Made by a program: the position numbers and the translations under genes
Notes under the pieces: generated by a model
What the model saw: the letters and a program-made list of their open reading frames with translations, nothing else
What the model was told of the DNA's origin: nothing
Database searches by the model: none
Source: Aquisediminimonas profunda
Lineage (GTDB): Bacteria; Pseudomonadota; Alphaproteobacteria; Sphingomonadales; Sphingomonadaceae
Reading direction: 5' to 3'
NCBI RefSeq assembly: GCF_019443285.1
Contig: NZ_CP080327.1
Location: forward strand, 3,158,001-3,222,000
Length of the DNA: 64,000 nt
Shown: piece by piece, positions 40,823 to 48,984 of the stretch
How the letters are laid out: the number at the start of each line of letters is the position of its first letter
Numbering within the stretch: position 1 is the first letter of the stretch

Positions 40823-41793
40823 CAGGCCGGCACCTTCTCGAAAACGTCAATCTGGAGTTCTTCCGGCCCGGGCGGATCGGCAGCCAGTGCCTTTGCCACA
40901 GCCTCGTCAATCTCTGCATCAATACCGGCGACAATGGCATCGAGTTCTACTTCTGTGAACTGGTGCTCGAGCATGACGGCGCGAAGCTTTGGCAACGGGT
41001 CTTCGCGTTGCATTTCCGCAAGATGTTCCTTTGGCATGTAGGAGAAATCGGCACCGAAGAAATGCCCCATCATGCGATAGCACATTGCCTCAATCAGGGT
41101 CGGCCCCTCCCCGGCTCTCGCGCGATCAACTGCATCCTTGGCCGCATGGTACATGGCAAAGACGTCATTGCCATCCACTCTGACGCCCTTCATCCCATAG
41201 CCCGCAGCTCGTCCGTAAATGGATTCGCTCTGCGTATGGTCTGCAAAGGCCGTATGCTCGCCATAGCGGTTGTTCTGACACAGGAAGACAACCGGAAGCT
41301 TGTAAAGCTGCGCCATGTTGAGGGCTTCGTGAAAGGCTCCGATGTTGGCCGCGCCGTCGCCAAAGCTCACCATTGTAACCTTGCCATCGCCTGTATTCTG
41401 GCTGGCCATCGCAAGTCCATTTGCAATGGGCAGGCCGGACCCGACAACCCCTGTAGTGACCATGATTCCCTTTTCAGGGTGTGTGATGTGCATCGTGCCA
41501 CCTTTGCCCTTGCAGGTGCCTGTCACCTTGCCGAGGCATTCGGCCCACCATTTTTCGGCTGGTATGCCCTTCGCGGTCTGCTCGCCCTGGCCGCGATATG
41601 TGCATACGACATAGTCTTCGTCTCTAAGAGCTGTCATCGCGGCGGCAGAGACAAGCTCCTGCCCGCGCACACAATAATACATGACGGCAACCTTGCCTTG
41701 CATCAGCAAGGAACGGAACTTTTCATCCGTCCGGTTGACCTTCATCGTGCGCGTGTAGATGTCGAGCAACGTGTCTCGATCAATATCTGCCAT
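40822..41793 (-). CDS. 2-oxo-acid dehydrogenase E1 alpha subunit (second set)
   Basis: A 323-aa TPP enzyme subunit: TGTCKGKGGTMHITHPEKGI, then GDGAANIGAFHEALNMAQL and CQNNRYGEHTAF, the TPP/Mg motif. The frame is open to 41895, but ATG 41793 has AGAGGCAGGA ahead and gives a normal length. It follows an SDR gene by 35 bp on the same strand. With E1beta and the lipoyl protein it forms a dehydrogenase set without its own E2 core or E3. Confidence 0.92.
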   Translation of the reverse strand: MADIDRDTLLDIYTRTMKVNRTDEKFRSLLMQGKVAVMYYCVRGQELVSAAAMTALRDEDYVVCTYRGQGEQTAKGIPAEKWWAECLGKVTGTCKGKGGTMHITHPEKGIMVTTGVVGSGLPIANGLAMASQNTGDGKVTMVSFGDGAANIGAFHEALNMAQLYKLPVVFLCQNNRYGEHTAFADHTQSESIYGRAAGYGMKGVRVDGNDVFAMYHAAKDAVDRARAGEGPTLIEAMCYRMMGHFFGADFSYMPKEHLAEMQREDPLPKLRAVMLEHQFTEVELDAIVAGIDAEIDEAVAKALAADPPGPEELQIDVFEKVPA

Positions 41794-41828
41794 GATCCTG
41801 CCTCTTGCCTTGTGCGACCGACAGCGCG

Positions 41829-42593
41829 TCAGAACTGGACGCGCTGGGTGAAGCCTCCGTCGATGACGATGTTGGCACCTGTCATATATGGGCATGCAGG
41901 GCTTGCGACAAACACGACGGCCTTTGCAACTTCATCCGGCTCGCCAAATCGTCCGGTCGGCATCTTTGCGAGCGTGCCGTCATAGAGCGCCGGCATGACC
42001 TTGCGGATCATTTCCCAATTTCCGCCTTCATAATAAATGGCGCCCGGCGACACTGTGTTGACCCTGATACCCTGCGCTGCAAGCGCCTGGCTCAATTGAC
42101 TGCCATAGGTGATGAGCGCGGCTTTGAGGGCGTTGAACGGTTGTGGTGCAATAAAGGTTTCCAAAGCAGCCGTTGAAGACATGAAAACAATCGACCCGGT
42201 GCTGGAATCAGCCAGTGCAGGCGTCAGGACTTCAACCGCAAGGGCGGCGCCCATAATGTCCATATCAAGCCCAGCCTGCCAGTCACCCGTTCCGCCCGTG
42301 CCTGACGAACTCGCCATGTGAACGAAAATGTCGCATCCGCCGAGTTCATCTGCAGCCTTTGCGAGCCAGGCCTTATATCCCTCGTGATTTCCGGCCATGT
42401 CGAGAACTTCGGCAAAAACCTTGCCGTTGCCGGCCTTTGCAATCGCATCACGCGCGGCGTCGATCTTATCCTGCTTGCGCGAGAAGAAGGCCACATCAGC
42501 GCCTTCCGCTGCAAAATGCTTGAGCGACGCGAGGCCAAGGCCATGCGCACCGCCGTTCATGATCACTTTTTTCCCTTTGAGCCCCAAGTCCAT
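41829..42593 (-). CDS. SDR-family protein with Phe at the catalytic Tyr position (SDR 5)
   Basis: A 254-aa SDR: KKVIMNGGAHGLGLASL at the cofactor site, IFVHMASSSGTGG, FMSSTAALETF, and the C-terminal GANIVIDGGFTQRVQF. The usual YxxxK reads FNALK (codon TTC), so the catalytic Tyr is missing while Ser and Lys remain. The cofactor loop is GGAHGLG instead of TGGxxGIG. It may be inactive, use another proton donor, or catalyse a different reaction. It heads the minus-strand operon SDR-E1alpha-E1beta-lipoyl. Confidence 0.85.
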   Translation of the reverse strand: MDLGLKGKKVIMNGGAHGLGLASLKHFAAEGADVAFFSRKQDKIDAARDAIAKAGNGKVFAEVLDMAGNHEGYKAWLAKAADELGGCDIFVHMASSSGTGGTGDWQAGLDMDIMGAALAVEVLTPALADSSTGSIVFMSSTAALETFIAPQPFNALKAALITYGSQLSQALAAQGIRVNTVSPGAIYYEGGNWEMIRKVMPALYDGTLAKMPTGRFGEPDEVAKAVVFVASPACPYMTGANIVIDGGFTQRVQF

Positions 42594-42681
42594 GTCTTAC
42601 TCCTCACCGGCCAGAAATTATCAGAGGAAAACTAGTCCACACACTCCGCGCCGTTAACCCGCAAATGTAACAGGAGCGGAA

Positions 42682-42957
42682 ATGGTTGTGCCAAATGCTT
42701 CAACTAGGGCTGATGCAACATTGGCTCGAATGTAATCCCCGTCAGCGGGCAACAACAGGGCAATCCATCTTTGGCAACTTATCGAGCCGATGAATGAATA
42801 CCCTCGGACATTGCCGCGTCTTGAGAACATTGCAATGGGCCGCGATGGCGACCTCCGAACTCTGCATTTCACTCCATCCCGGGGCAGAAGGATAATAGAA
42901 TTGCTCAACGCAAAAGCTGAACGCACCTTCGGTGTGATTTCAGGCCCAACTATTTAA
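42682..42957 (+). pseudogene. Possible decayed SRPBCC (START-like) gene fragment
   Basis: An ATG at 42682 has a good ribosome site (CAGGAGCGGAA). After 17 codons there is TAA at 42733, but the same frame then stays open to TAA at 42955. The second part reads IHLWQLIEPMNEYPRTLP, then GRDGDLRTLHFTPSRGRRII and AERTFGVISGP, which follows the SRPBCC/polyketide-cyclase pattern (xVWxLIxDF ... GDGxxRTL ... ERxx ... YxIxxGP) and stops where the family would continue. This suggests a gene broken by a nonsense codon and truncated at the edge of the adjacent AT-rich region. The similarity is by eye and weak. Confidence 0.4.
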
Positions 42958-44114
42958 TTTGAAGGTGTTGCCGATTGTGCTGCTGGATCACCGGTATCAA
43001 TGATGCGCGCAAGTTCGCGCGCAAGTCTTTTATCATTCTCAGGAGTGAAATGGCTGTCTGGAAGATAATTATGCGGGTTGTCAGGTGCCACGAATTGCGC
43101 AGAGTTTAGAAAGGGAATCCGATTTTTGTATAGAGTGGAACTAACGGCTTGAAACATTTGATCTTGGTAGCCAAGATTGTTTATTACGTAGATGACCGGC
43201 AGCAACCCCTCCCGTCTCGCATCTGCCGCAAACTGACGAATGATGGCATTTGCCACGCGAATGGCTTCACTTTCGAAGTCAATCCTGCCATCTCTCAGTA
43301 CAGCCTTGCGTGTCTCATGCTCTCGTTTTTGCGCATATGCGCGACGCAGCAGCCGAACAACGGTTGAATTGTCGAGTACTGTATCTTCAACCAAAAAGGC
43401 ATCGTAAAAGGTGTCATTCTTGGCAAATGCCGCCCTAACAGTGGCCCATTTCTCTGGGCTGGAAAATGCTCGAACATATGCTTCAAAGCTTTCGAAAGGT
43501 GGCTTCGTCACATGCAAGGCACCGTCTGGCCCGACACTATAGCGGTCTGCGGTATAGGGCATCGCAAAACTGGTATTCCAGGTGACGGGCCCCATTGTGG
43601 TTATCATGGGAAGTGTAGTGGACATGATAGCCAGGACCACAGCTTTGCCCTTCTTGCGGCCCACGTCCCGACGGAAGGCGCCGTAAGCCCAGTTCGTGGT
43701 CGCACCCGGCGCACCCACACTTCGAACAGAATATTTGTTGCTTTCTGCCTGCACAGCATCTGCCAGCAAGACGGCATGCGACATGCCATAGACCGTAATG
43801 ACTTCGCCGTTGGCCTTGACGGGCCTTTCAACGACTTCAAGCGGGTCATACCAGCCTGACAAGGTGATTGGAGCGGTTTCGTTACGGTTGACGCGGGTGG
43901 CTCGCTTCAAACGTCCTTCCATCGAACGCCCATAATCAAAGAAAAGAGCCAATTTTCCGGGATTGAGTTCGCGAGGATTTTTTGGATATGGGAATGCGAC
44001 CCCCACGAGAACGTCGAGGAAAATCAAGCAAATCAAGCTCCAGTAGAAGACCTTCCAGGCCTTGCGGCGAGAGGGCAAATCAGAACTGGAAGTAGATGAA
44101 CTGGGCAGGCTCAT
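42954..44114 (-). CDS. Membrane-anchored SGNH-type hydrolase/O-acetyltransferase
   Basis: A 386-aa protein with one N-terminal membrane segment at about residues 22-42 (VFYWSLICLIFLDVLVGVAF) and a periplasmic domain. A serine motif YGMSHA (S112) near the N-terminus and PDSHF (D353, H355) near the C-terminus fit the SGNH catalytic triad layout and the DxH of AlgJ/AlgX-like proteins. Its start overlaps the MBOAT gene by 35 bp, so the two are coupled: MBOAT passes an acyl group across the membrane and this protein transfers it. AT-rich compared with neighbours. Target glycan unknown; no polysaccharide genes are adjacent. Confidence 0.72.
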   Translation of the reverse strand: MSLPSSSTSSSDLPSRRKAWKVFYWSLICLIFLDVLVGVAFPYPKNPRELNPGKLALFFDYGRSMEGRLKRATRVNRNETAPITLSGWYDPLEVVERPVKANGEVITVYGMSHAVLLADAVQAESNKYSVRSVGAPGATTNWAYGAFRRDVGRKKGKAVVLAIMSTTLPMITTMGPVTWNTSFAMPYTADRYSVGPDGALHVTKPPFESFEAYVRAFSSPEKWATVRAAFAKNDTFYDAFLVEDTVLDNSTVVRLLRRAYAQKREHETRKAVLRDGRIDFESEAIRVANAIIRQFAADARREGLLPVIYVINNLGYQDQMFQAVSSTLYKNRIPFLNSAQFVAPDNPHNYLPDSHFTPENDKRLARELARIIDTGDPAAQSATPSN

Positions 44115-45714
44115 TGCTCATTCCCATAAATATCAAGAACATCATTGCTGCAATAAACAGACCAATCGCTGGAGCAGGCCACCGCTGATAGTAACGCGGA
44201 CTGCCATTACCTGCATTGTACTGCGCAATTTCAAATCCGCCGAGCAGCAGGATTCCGAGCAGTGCCGAAAGCGCCGGCACTCGCGGCCCAATCGTGAAGT
44301 TGCCCAAATCAGCAAAAATTATCCTCGTGAATTCGGAAACCTGATGGAAGGACCGGGCGCGAAACAAAAGCCAACCATAAAGGGTTACAAAACCGAAGCT
44401 GACAATCTTCACGGTGCTTATGATACGGCCTTGCAAAAGGTTTGCTTCGCCCCTGACCGAGACCAACACCCTGTGAATGCTCAATATGCTTCCGTGATAG
44501 AACCCCCAGAGCACATAATTCCATGCTGCTCCGTGCCAAAGCCCGCCAAGCAGCATGGTCAGCATCAGGTTGCGACAGGTAAACGCTAAACTTCCGCGGC
44601 TCCCGCCAAGCGGCTTATAAAGGTAATCACCCAGCCACGTTGAGAGACTAATGTGCCATCTCTGCCAAAAGTCACGCGGGCTTTTTGCAAAATAGGGCTG
44701 CCGAAAATTGACCATCAGCTCCACACCAAGCAATCGTGCTGTTCCGCGGGCAATGTCCGAGTATCCGGAAAAGTCGGCATAAATCTGCACTGCGAAAAGT
44801 ACCGTGGCTAACACCACGTCAGCCCAGCTGACGTTGCCCGAACTATTGTAAACCTGGTCCACAAAGGGCGCGACCCCGTCTGCGATGGCAACCTTCTTGA
44901 ACAATCCAAGGACAATCAGGAAAAGCCCTCTGGTTGTAACGAGGAAGTCGATTGGCCGCGGCCTCGACAATTGAGGGATCAAATTACGGGCCCGCTCGAT
45001 GGGACCGGCTACGAGCTGCGGAAAAAATGACACAAAAAGAGCAAAGTCGAGAAACTTGTCGGTCGGTCGAATTTCCCGACGATAAATATCAATCGTGTAG
45101 CTAAGGGATTGAAAAGTATAAAATGAAATCCCCACGGGGAGTACTATATTAAAATGCCCTGGTGAAACGTTGATTCCGACAGATTGCAAAGATTCAACCA
45201 GGCTTTCGGCAAAGAAATTAAAATATTTGTATACTGCCAGAATCCCCAGCTGGATTGTCAAACTTATCAGGACACAAATCTTGCGACGAATTCTCTCATC
45301 CATTGGCAACACGATTTTGTAGATAAAAAATCCGGCCAAAAAAAGTGCTGGTCCCCCAATCAATATCCAGGTCATCTGGGGCGAAATTACAGAATGGGTA
45401 GGAATTTGACCGACCAACGCGTGCATAACGGCGGAAAAGTCCAACCCGACGAGCAATAACGCCGCAACGAAGACAAAGGTCGCCGGAAACAAGGCTTGCC
45501 AACGCGTCAGCTTACCCCGGTCGAGCAGAAGGCCGACCCAAAAGTCTACCGTTGTGGAAAAGATCATCAGGGCAAGGAAGCGCCAGTCCCACCAACCATA
45601 AAAAATGTAACCGGCCACCAACAGCATGCGATTCTGCGCACGGAACGGCAGAACTCGATACAAACCATAGACAACAAGCAGGAATGTTAGAAATTCGAAT
45701 GAATTGAACAGCAA
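44080..45714 (-). CDS. MBOAT-family O-acyltransferase (AlgI-like)
   Basis: A 544-aa polytopic membrane protein. The MBOAT signature is clear: ISFYTFQSLSYTIDIYRRE, FFPQLVAGPIERARN, DFSGYSDIARGTARLLG, DFWQRWHISLSTWLGDYLY, and GGLWHGAAWNYVLWG with catalytic H394. AlgI-like members move acetyl groups from cytoplasmic donors for O-acetylation of exported polysaccharides. It overlaps the downstream SGNH gene. The gene is distinctly AT-richer (some 60-base stretches are near 35-40% GC) than the flanking core genes, consistent with transfer. Confidence 0.92.
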   Translation of the reverse strand: MLFNSFEFLTFLLVVYGLYRVLPFRAQNRMLLVAGYIFYGWWDWRFLALMIFSTTVDFWVGLLLDRGKLTRWQALFPATFVFVAALLLVGLDFSAVMHALVGQIPTHSVISPQMTWILIGGPALFLAGFFIYKIVLPMDERIRRKICVLISLTIQLGILAVYKYFNFFAESLVESLQSVGINVSPGHFNIVLPVGISFYTFQSLSYTIDIYRREIRPTDKFLDFALFVSFFPQLVAGPIERARNLIPQLSRPRPIDFLVTTRGLFLIVLGLFKKVAIADGVAPFVDQVYNSSGNVSWADVVLATVLFAVQIYADFSGYSDIARGTARLLGVELMVNFRQPYFAKSPRDFWQRWHISLSTWLGDYLYKPLGGSRGSLAFTCRNLMLTMLLGGLWHGAAWNYVLWGFYHGSILSIHRVLVSVRGEANLLQGRIISTVKIVSFGFVTLYGWLLFRARSFHQVSEFTRIIFADLGNFTIGPRVPALSALLGILLLGGFEIAQYNAGNGSPRYYQRWPAPAIGLFIAAMMFLIFMGMSNEPAQFIYFQF

Positions 45715-46261
45715 AGGCGCGCCCCCAACCTAGCCTGCGAGTCAATGCCACTCCTCCAAGCAATTCACCTCAAAGGCAACTGCAATTTTGTGTGACTTGT
45801 GTGCTTTATTGGGAAAAGCGGATCACTTTAACGACCAAAAAAAAATTGCTTGTTCCGCTGGACAGATTGCCAATAAATGAGAGTTAACCAATTTTCCGAT
45901 TTCGCTCTTCCTTCTGGGTCTCGGAGATCTCGAACCCCGGCACGAAGTGCAAAGTTTTCTCGAGTCAGCCATTGCGATTTCTCAGATGGTCATCTGTGCA
46001 ATTTGCTTGATGGGACTTGGGCCTTGCAACATCACGATATCGTTTCTTGTTGGCGCCATCGAAGCTATAAGAATGTTTCGTAAGCCAACCAATGCCGACA
46101 GTCTGACCCTGTTCCGAACAATGCTCACGCGCTACTCACCGCAATGGTTGCGATCTAGGCAGGGCACCGCGCTGATTGTCTCCCATTGGAAATGCGCCAA
46201 GAGCCCACCGCCGTCCGCAACCCCCTAGGCCTTACGCATTCGGCTCAAGCAATCTGAGCGC
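45715..46261. other. 547-bp gene-poor, AT-rich stretch
   Basis: No convincing gene. The plus frame from about 45878 to 46228 is open and contains a hydrophobic piece (SQMVICAICLMGLGPCNIT), but it has no good ribosome site and no family pattern, so I read it as remnant or non-coding. An A-run (nine A) is at about 45837-45845. A weak hairpin GCTCA-AGCAATC-TGAGC (46243-46259) just past the tRNA 3' end could end the tRNA transcript. The promoter of the MBOAT operon should lie near 45720-45850. Confidence 0.5.
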
Positions 46262-46350
<89 letters not shown>

Positions 46351-46385
46351 GGGGCAACATATTTGTCGCACGGGAACGAGGCGCG

Positions 46386-46414
46386 CGGTTACGGCGGCGG
46401 TTGCTGCTTGTCAA
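46386..46414 (-). promoter_or_regulatory. Probable promoter of tRNA-Leu
   Basis: On the minus strand TTGACA (46414-46409) and TAACCG (46391-46386) are separated by 17 bp, about 36 bp ahead of the mature tRNA 5' end. The -35 match is perfect, the -10 match weak. Confidence 0.4.
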
Positions 46415-46473
46415 TGCGCTGCGCGGTCGGCATGGGCAGATTTCACACATGGTCAATATGCAGGCAGGTTGCG

Positions 46474-47403
46474 ATGATCGAAACAGTAACAGTCTTTGGC
46501 GGTGACGGATTTGTCGGTCGTTATGTGGTTCAGGCCCTTCTACGGGACGGTCATCGCGTCCGGGTTGCCAGCCGAAATCCGAAGCGTGGCTGGTTTCTCA
46601 AGGCACAGGCCAATCTCGGACAGATTGCCTATATCGCTGCGGATGTTACACGCCCCGAGACCCTGAAGCACGCCGTCGCAGGCGCTGCCGCTGTCATCAA
46701 TCTGGTCGGAGTGCTCAAGGGCGATTTCGATGCCGTACACCGTCAGGGCGCAGCCAATGTCGCGTCCGCTGCGAAATTGGCAGGTGCAAAATGTCTCGTC
46801 CAGGTTTCTGCAATTGGCGCAGATGCGGGAAGTCCTTCAGCATACGGCAAGAGCAAAGGTCAGGCCGAACAAGCTGTGCGCGATTCATTTCCGACTGCGA
46901 CCATCCTGAGACCTTCGATCATCTTCGGCCGAGAAGACCAGTTCATAAACCGGTTTGCAAACCTGATACGGATGCTGCCTGTCGTACCCGTCATTGGTGG
47001 AGGAACAAAGTTCCAGCCGGTCTTCGTTGGCGACGTCGCGCATGCAGTGGCCGCGGTTGTGAGAGACCCTGCCGCCCATTCCGGCAAGACCTACGAACTT
47101 GGTGGACCAGACGTCATGACCATGAAAGAGATCAACAGCTGGATTGCCAAGTCCACCGGGCGCCATCGCGCCATGATCGACGTACCTGACAACATCTCGG
47201 CCCTGCTCGCGACACTGACCGGTTGGCTGCCCGGCGCTCCTATCACGCACGACCAATGGCTCATGCTGCAAAAGGACAATATTGTTGAGGCGAAATCCAA
47301 GGGCCTTGCTGCTTTGGGCATTGCCGCAACACCGCTAGATGCGGTCGCGCCGGGTTGGCTTGTACAATATCGCAAGCACGGCCGCTTCGGGGCGGCAGCA
47401 TGA
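46474..47403 (+). CDS. Complex I NDUFA9-like NAD(P)-binding protein
   Basis: A 309-aa atypical SDR of the NDUFA9/39-kDa type: VTVFGGDGFVGRYVVQALL dinucleotide loop, AAVINLVGVLKGDFDAVH, QVSAIGADAGSPSAYGKSKG and ILRPSIIFGREDQFINRFA are typical. Alphaproteobacterial members are linked to complex I or quinone metabolism. The frame is open from inside the tRNA, so ATG 46474 is used. The stop overlaps the uppP start by 4 bp. Confidence 0.85.
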   Translation: MIETVTVFGGDGFVGRYVVQALLRDGHRVRVASRNPKRGWFLKAQANLGQIAYIAADVTRPETLKHAVAGAAAVINLVGVLKGDFDAVHRQGAANVASAAKLAGAKCLVQVSAIGADAGSPSAYGKSKGQAEQAVRDSFPTATILRPSIIFGREDQFINRFANLIRMLPVVPVIGGGTKFQPVFVGDVAHAVAAVVRDPAAHSGKTYELGGPDVMTMKEINSWIAKSTGRHRAMIDVPDNISALLATLTGWLPGAPITHDQWLMLQKDNIVEAKSKGLAALGIAATPLDAVAPGWLVQYRKHGRFGAAA

Positions 47404-48200
47404 ACGACCTGCTGACCGTCGTTCTTCTCGGGATTGTCGAGGGACTGACGGAATTCATTCCGGTTTCGTCAACCGGACACCTTGTCCTCGCCGGAGCCCT
47501 GCTCGGGTTCAAGGATGGCTCTGGCGGCGCGTTCGATATCGTGATTCAGCTTGGCGCGATCCTATCCGTCATCGTGCTCTATTGGAGACGGTTTTGGGAT
47601 GTCGCGGTTGGACTGTTCGGCTGGAAGGATGGCCCAGTCGCCTTTGTCCGGAATATCCTGCTCGGATTTCTGCCATCGGCCGTCATTGGTGCTCTGGCAT
47701 ACAAATTCATCAAGGCCATGCTTGGAGCGCCGTCTGTCGTTGCCTGGGCCCTCATCCTGGGCGGCATTGCCATTCTGGTGATCGAAAAAATGACCAAGAC
47801 AATCCAGACCGAGAGTGTCGAAGGCATGAACTGGAAGACCGCGCTCGGAATCGGCTTCATCCAATGCCTTTCGATGATCCCCGGCGTCAGCCGTTCCGGT
47901 GCAACGATCATGGGGGCGCTTCTGCTTGGCGTCGAACGAAAGACTGCGGCGGAATTCAGTTTCTTTGTCGCTGTCCCGACAATGATGGGTGCTACCGCAC
48001 TCGCCTTGTACAAGGAGGGCGCCGCCCTTGCCGCGGCGGACATTTCGAACATTGCGATCGGGTTCGCGATTTCATTTGTCGTCGCAGCCGCCGTCATCAA
48101 GGGCTTCCTCGCAATTGTCACGCGATACGGTTTTGCACCATTTGCCTGGTATCGGATTGTGGTGGGTATAGCGGCGCTGATTTGGCTCAATGCCCTTTGA
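47400..48200 (+). CDS. uppP: Undecaprenyl-diphosphatase UppP (BacA)
   Basis: A 266-aa integral membrane protein that recycles undecaprenyl diphosphate to the monophosphate carrier for peptidoglycan and other envelope glycans. Both signature motifs are present: EGLTEFIPVSSTGHL near the N-terminus and SMIPGVSRSGATI in the second half. Length is normal for the family. The ATG overlaps the stop of the NDUFA9-like gene (ATGA), so translation is coupled. Confidence 0.96.
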   Translation: MNDLLTVVLLGIVEGLTEFIPVSSTGHLVLAGALLGFKDGSGGAFDIVIQLGAILSVIVLYWRRFWDVAVGLFGWKDGPVAFVRNILLGFLPSAVIGALAYKFIKAMLGAPSVVAWALILGGIAILVIEKMTKTIQTESVEGMNWKTALGIGFIQCLSMIPGVSRSGATIMGALLLGVERKTAAEFSFFVAVPTMMGATALALYKEGAALAAADISNIAIGFAISFVVAAAVIKGFLAIVTRYGFAPFAWYRIVVGIAALIWLNAL

Positions 48201-48258
48201 TGGCGAATAGCCAACACGAGCTGCATTAAGCAGGGTGACGCGCAGCTGAGTGGACGCT

Positions 48259-48945
48259 ATGGATTCGCGCTCCATGTGGCTCCTGTATCAATTCCCGCTC
48301 TGTCCATTTTCACGCAAGGTCCGGCTGCTGTTGGGCGAAAAAGGCGTGGGCTACGAACTTGTCCGCGAATATCCATGGGAGCGCAGGGACGAATTCCTTG
48401 ACCTCAACCCCGCAGGTCAAACGCCGGTGCTTGTGGAACGCGACAGAAATATCGCTGTCATGAGCTCAAACGCGATCTGCGAATATTTCGAAGAAACGGT
48501 GGACAAGGCTCCCATGATCTCTGGAACCGCCACGAACCGGGCTGAGATCAGGCGCCTGACATCCTGGTTCGACGAGCAGTTCTATGGCAATGTGGTTGCC
48601 CCGTTGATGCACGAACGGATGTTGAAACGTATCCTGCATCGCTCAACTCCCGATGGCGCGACTTTGCGCGAAGCCATGAAAAGCGCCAATCAACTCATGG
48701 ATTATGTCGACTGGTTGCTTGACCACCGCAATTGGCTGGCAGGAGCCACGCTCAGCCTCGCCGATTTGGCAGCCGCCGCGCACATTTCTGTTGCAGACTA
48801 CCTCGGTGGCATCGACTGGCGCAGTCATGAGCCGACCAAGGCCTGGTATTCAGGCCTCAAGTCGCGCCCAAGTTTTCGGCCATTGCTCAACGAACGCATG
48901 GACGGCGTTGCGCCACCAGACTATTACGACAAGGTCGATTTCTGA
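48259..48945 (+). CDS. Glutathione S-transferase family protein, probable FzlA
   Basis: A 228-aa GST-fold protein. The N-terminal thioredoxin-like domain reads LLYQFPLCPFSRKVRLLLGEKG and NPAGQTPVLVE; the C-terminal helical domain has DWLLDHRNWLAGATLSLADLAAA. Alphaproteobacterial FzlA, a GST-like FtsZ partner in cell division, shows the same short, chromosomally conserved type and WERxxEFxxLNPxGxxPVL pattern, so this is a likely orthologue, not proven. Start may be GTG 48250, ATG 48259 or ATG 48274. Confidence 0.8.
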   Translation: MDSRSMWLLYQFPLCPFSRKVRLLLGEKGVGYELVREYPWERRDEFLDLNPAGQTPVLVERDRNIAVMSSNAICEYFEETVDKAPMISGTATNRAEIRRLTSWFDEQFYGNVVAPLMHERMLKRILHRSTPDGATLREAMKSANQLMDYVDWLLDHRNWLAGATLSLADLAAAAHISVADYLGGIDWRSHEPTKAWYSGLKSRPSFRPLLNERMDGVAPPDYYDKVDF

Positions 48946-48952
48946 CGCTCCT

Positions 48953-48971
48953 GGGCCGGCCTTGACGGCCC
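48953..48971. terminator. Hairpin between convergent GST and ubiG genes
   Basis: GGGCCG (48953-48958), a 7-base loop, then CGGCCC (48966-48971). It lies in the 39-bp gap between two convergent genes. No T-run, so termination strength is uncertain. Confidence 0.45.
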
Positions 48972-48984
48972 GATTGTGCGGCCT

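Noticed and set aside
42654-42926. Minus-strand 90-codon frame between SDR 5 and the SGNH gene
   Set aside because: GTG start without ribosome site and no recognisable pattern; the plus-strand SRPBCC-like reading explains the same DNA better.
45877-46228. Two overlapping plus-strand frames in the AT-rich gap
   Set aside because: No ribosome site, no family similarity, low coding character. A hydrophobic stretch alone is not enough.
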